Origin: Bog-950 sp044225825
GTDB taxonomy: Bacteria > Bacteroidota > Bacteroidia > Chitinophagales > LD1
Direction: 5' to 3'
Assembly: GCA_044225825.1 (NCBI GenBank)
Contig: JBGAIB010000002.1
Coordinates: forward strand, 310,001 to 374,000
DNA length: 64,000 nucleotides
Made by a program: the position numbers and the translations under genes. Every line of letters begins with the position of its first letter. The first letter of the stretch is position 1. Positions 62,773 through 64,000 of the stretch are shown one piece after another. The notes beneath the pieces were generated by a model that had not been told where the DNA came from, did no database searches, and saw only the letters and a program-made list of their open reading frames with translations.

Positions 62773-63210
62773 ATGCCGATACAATTTTTCAACGCCGATA
62801 ATTCCTTCCGTTTAGCAGGTAAAACTGCTCTGAAAACGTACGTGAGTACCAGGGTAAAAAAAGAGGCTAAAAAAGATATCGTACTAACGTACGTATTTTG
62901 CTCTGATAAATACCTTTTAGACATCAATAAGCGCTTTCTGCAGCATGATTATTATACGGATATTATCACGTTTCCGTTAAGCGAAAGTCAGGAGGCGATT
63001 GAAGGAGAAATTTATGTCAGCATCGACCGGGTTAAGGATAATGCCAAAACCCTGGGAGTTGCTTTTAGCGAAGAGTTGCACCGTGTGCTTTTTCATGGTG
63101 TGCTGCATTTGCTCGGTTTTAAGGACAAGACAAAAGCCCAGCAGCTTGAAATGCGAAGGATGGAGGATAAGTGGCTAAAGGGTTATAAGACTTTCTCGGA
63201 GAAAGGCTAA
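62773..63210 (+). CDS. ybeY: Endoribonuclease YbeY
   Basis: The 145-residue protein has the family zinc site as FHGVLHLLGFKDKT; a third histidine of the usual HGxLHLxGxDH is replaced by lysine, as in other Bacteroidota copies. It functions in maturation of 16S rRNA. It directly follows thrC by 9 nt, and ends one base before the first parS-like site. Gene order ybeY-mnmG is common in Bacteroidota. Confidence 0.93.
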   Translation: MPIQFFNADNSFRLAGKTALKTYVSTRVKKEAKKDIVLTYVFCSDKYLLDINKRFLQHDYYTDIITFPLSESQEAIEGEIYVSIDRVKDNAKTLGVAFSEELHRVLFHGVLHLLGFKDKTKAQQLEMRRMEDKWLKGYKTFSEKG

Positions 63211-63500
63211 TGTTCCATGTGGAACAAGCGGACCCACAACTTGTGCGATTTATTGTCCTGAAAGCCTTCTTTGGGATGATCCGGCTGGAGAGAATGTTCC
63301 ATGTGGAACAAACTGGAACTTCCGGATAATCGAGTAGGGCTTGGGACCGTAACCCTGAAAGTAAGGAAGTGGTAAATGTTCCATGTGGAACAAAAGGGGG
63401 GGCTGTTCGTTGGAAGCCCTGGGTGTGTTGTAAAATGTTCCATGTGGAACAAATGGGACGGGCGGAAGTCTTGCTAATAGGGAAAGTTCCACGTGGAACG
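63211..63500. other. parS: Cluster of five parS-like 16-mers between ybeY and mnmG
   Basis: TGTTCCATGTGGAACA occurs exactly at 63211, 63295, 63377 and 63436, all in the same orientation. AGTTCCACGTGGAACG at 63485 has a perfect 14-bp palindromic core. Known ParB/Spo0J sites have the form TGTTCCACGTGGAACA; these differ at most by one or two positions. Spacings are 84, 82, 59 and 49 nt. No protein-coding gene is evident across the 343-nt gap. ParB loading and origin segregation are the likely roles; a transcription factor operator for mnmG is an alternative. Confidence 0.75.
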
Positions 63501-63538
63501 CTTAAATGTGAACGTACTGATTCGTAAATTATACTAGT

Positions 63539-63546
63539 TACCTTTG
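63539..63546 (+). promoter_or_regulatory. Promoter -7 element (TACCTTTG) before mnmG
   Basis: TACCTTTG is an exact TAnnTTTG match ending 7 nt before the mnmG ATG at 63554. It follows the last parS-like site by 38 nt, so ParB spreading could affect it. The short distance suggests little or no leader. Confidence 0.5.
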
Positions 63547-63553
63547 CACGCTG

Positions 63554-64000
63554 ATGTTTAAAGAATATGATGTTATAGTAGTGGGGGCCGGTCATGCCGG
63601 CTGCGAGGCCGCAGCAGCGGCTGCCAATATGGGCAGCAGTGTGTTGCTGGTTACGATGAATATGCAGACCATTGCCCAGATGAGTTGCAACCCGGCTATG
63701 GGCGGTATTGCCAAAGGCCAAATAGTTAGGGAAATAGACGCCCTGGGTGGTTACTCCGGGATTGTTAGTGATAAAAGTATGGTGCAATTCCGCATGCTGA
63801 ACCGCAGTAAAGGTCCGGCTATGTGGAGTCCACGCACCCAAAACGACCGTATGTTGTTTGCCGCCGAGTGGCGGGAGATGCTGGAAAAGACCCCCAATGT
63901 CGACTTCTGGCAGGAGATGGTAGGCGGTTTGCTTATTAAGGATGGCATGGTAAAGGGTATACGAACCAGCATGGGTATCGAAATACCAGCCAAGAGTGTA
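63554..64000 (+). CDS. mnmG: tRNA uridine-5-carboxymethylaminomethyl modification enzyme MnmG, 3' end missing
   Basis: The first 149 residues are present: MFKEYDVIVVGAGHAGCEAAAAAANMG with the FAD-binding motif, then CNPAMGGIAKGQIVREIDALGG, a family signature. MnmG (GidA) with MnmE modifies the wobble uridine of certain tRNAs. It continues beyond the window. In many bacteria this gene lies near the replication origin, which fits the origin-like region and the ParB-type sites nearby. Confidence 0.97.
   Translation, partial: MFKEYDVIVVGAGHAGCEAAAAAANMGSSVLLVTMNMQTIAQMSCNPAMGGIAKGQIVREIDALGGYSGIVSDKSMVQFRMLNRSKGPAMWSPRTQNDRMLFAAEWREMLEKTPNVDFWQEMVGGLLIKDGMVKGIRTSMGIEIPAKSV

Noticed and set aside
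63119..63841. A 240-codon leftward frame across ybeY, the parS-like sites and mnmG
   Set aside because: It is antisense to two well-supported genes; its repeated VPHGTF and CSTWNI segments are just translations of the 16-mer sites.
1..64000. tRNA or rRNA genes
   Set aside because: No tRNA-like or rRNA-like segment was noticed by eye; a proper scan was not possible here.

Overview
The window looks like chromosomal DNA of a member of the Bacteroidota. Upstream regions carry the TAnnTTTG type of -7 promoter element, Shine-Dalgarno sequences are weak or absent, and several genes start with TTG or GTG. The gene families also fit: a DUF4175-type coiled-coil membrane protein, a CarboxypepD_reg/DUF5686 outer-membrane protein, YkuD_2-type L,D-transpeptidase and fused ThrA. 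The genus cannot be named from sequence alone.

Layout. 0-5.1 kb: a truncated polytopic membrane protein, an Nfu-type Fe-S scaffold, then a lipoprotein archaemetzincin followed by a large secreted protein with two caspase-like domains. 5.1-27.2 kb: a large exopolysaccharide/capsule locus. A leftward arm (5143-13017) encodes a WecA/MraY-like initiating transferase, a Wzc-like tyrosine kinase, a Wza-like export lipoprotein, a GT4 and an AsnB-type amidotransferase. A rightward arm (13075-22821) encodes a polytopic protein (possible polymerase), a GDP-mannose 3,5-epimerase, a Wzm/Wzt ABC exporter, three glycosyltransferases and a second AsnB. A leftward tail (22827-27248) holds an alpha/beta hydrolase, a GH1-like protein, UDP-galactopyranose mutase and another glycosyltransferase. 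The product is likely an amidated polysaccharide with L-galactose and galactofuranose, though that is inference.

27.4-53.7 kb: housekeeping and envelope genes on both strands (SDR, iron-permease-like protein, anti-sigma ATPase, DUF4175, ArnT-like transferase, YpfJ-type protease, peptide-binding lipoprotein, L,D-transpeptidase, histidine kinase and receiver, ceramidase-like protein, exonuclease III, MFS, RNA methyltransferase, CorA, NadD). A 2-kb nearly gene-free stretch (35960-38040) is packed with palindromic repeats around an intact small GIY-YIG nuclease gene.

53.7-64 kb: nadD is followed by a 0.5-kb non-coding segment with many DnaA-box-like 9-mers, a plausible chromosomal origin. After it come a BASS transporter, a DUF695/RraB-like secreted protein, and an AT-rich patch with an HNH nuclease and a zinc-ribbon protein. 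The rightward threonine operon (thrA, thrB, a degenerate GIY-YIG gene, thrC) follows, then ybeY. Five parS-like 16-mers lie just upstream of mnmG, which runs off the window. Origin-like DNA, a ParB-site cluster and mnmG together suggest an origin-proximal domain.

Most noteworthy: the parS-like cluster and oriC candidate; the GIY-YIG gene framed by near-identical repeats, with a catalytically dead relative in the threonine operon; the caspase/pseudocaspase tandem beside a secreted archaemetzincin; the tyrosine-glycine tail of the kinase; and a structured, attenuator-like intergenic element near 28.9 kb.
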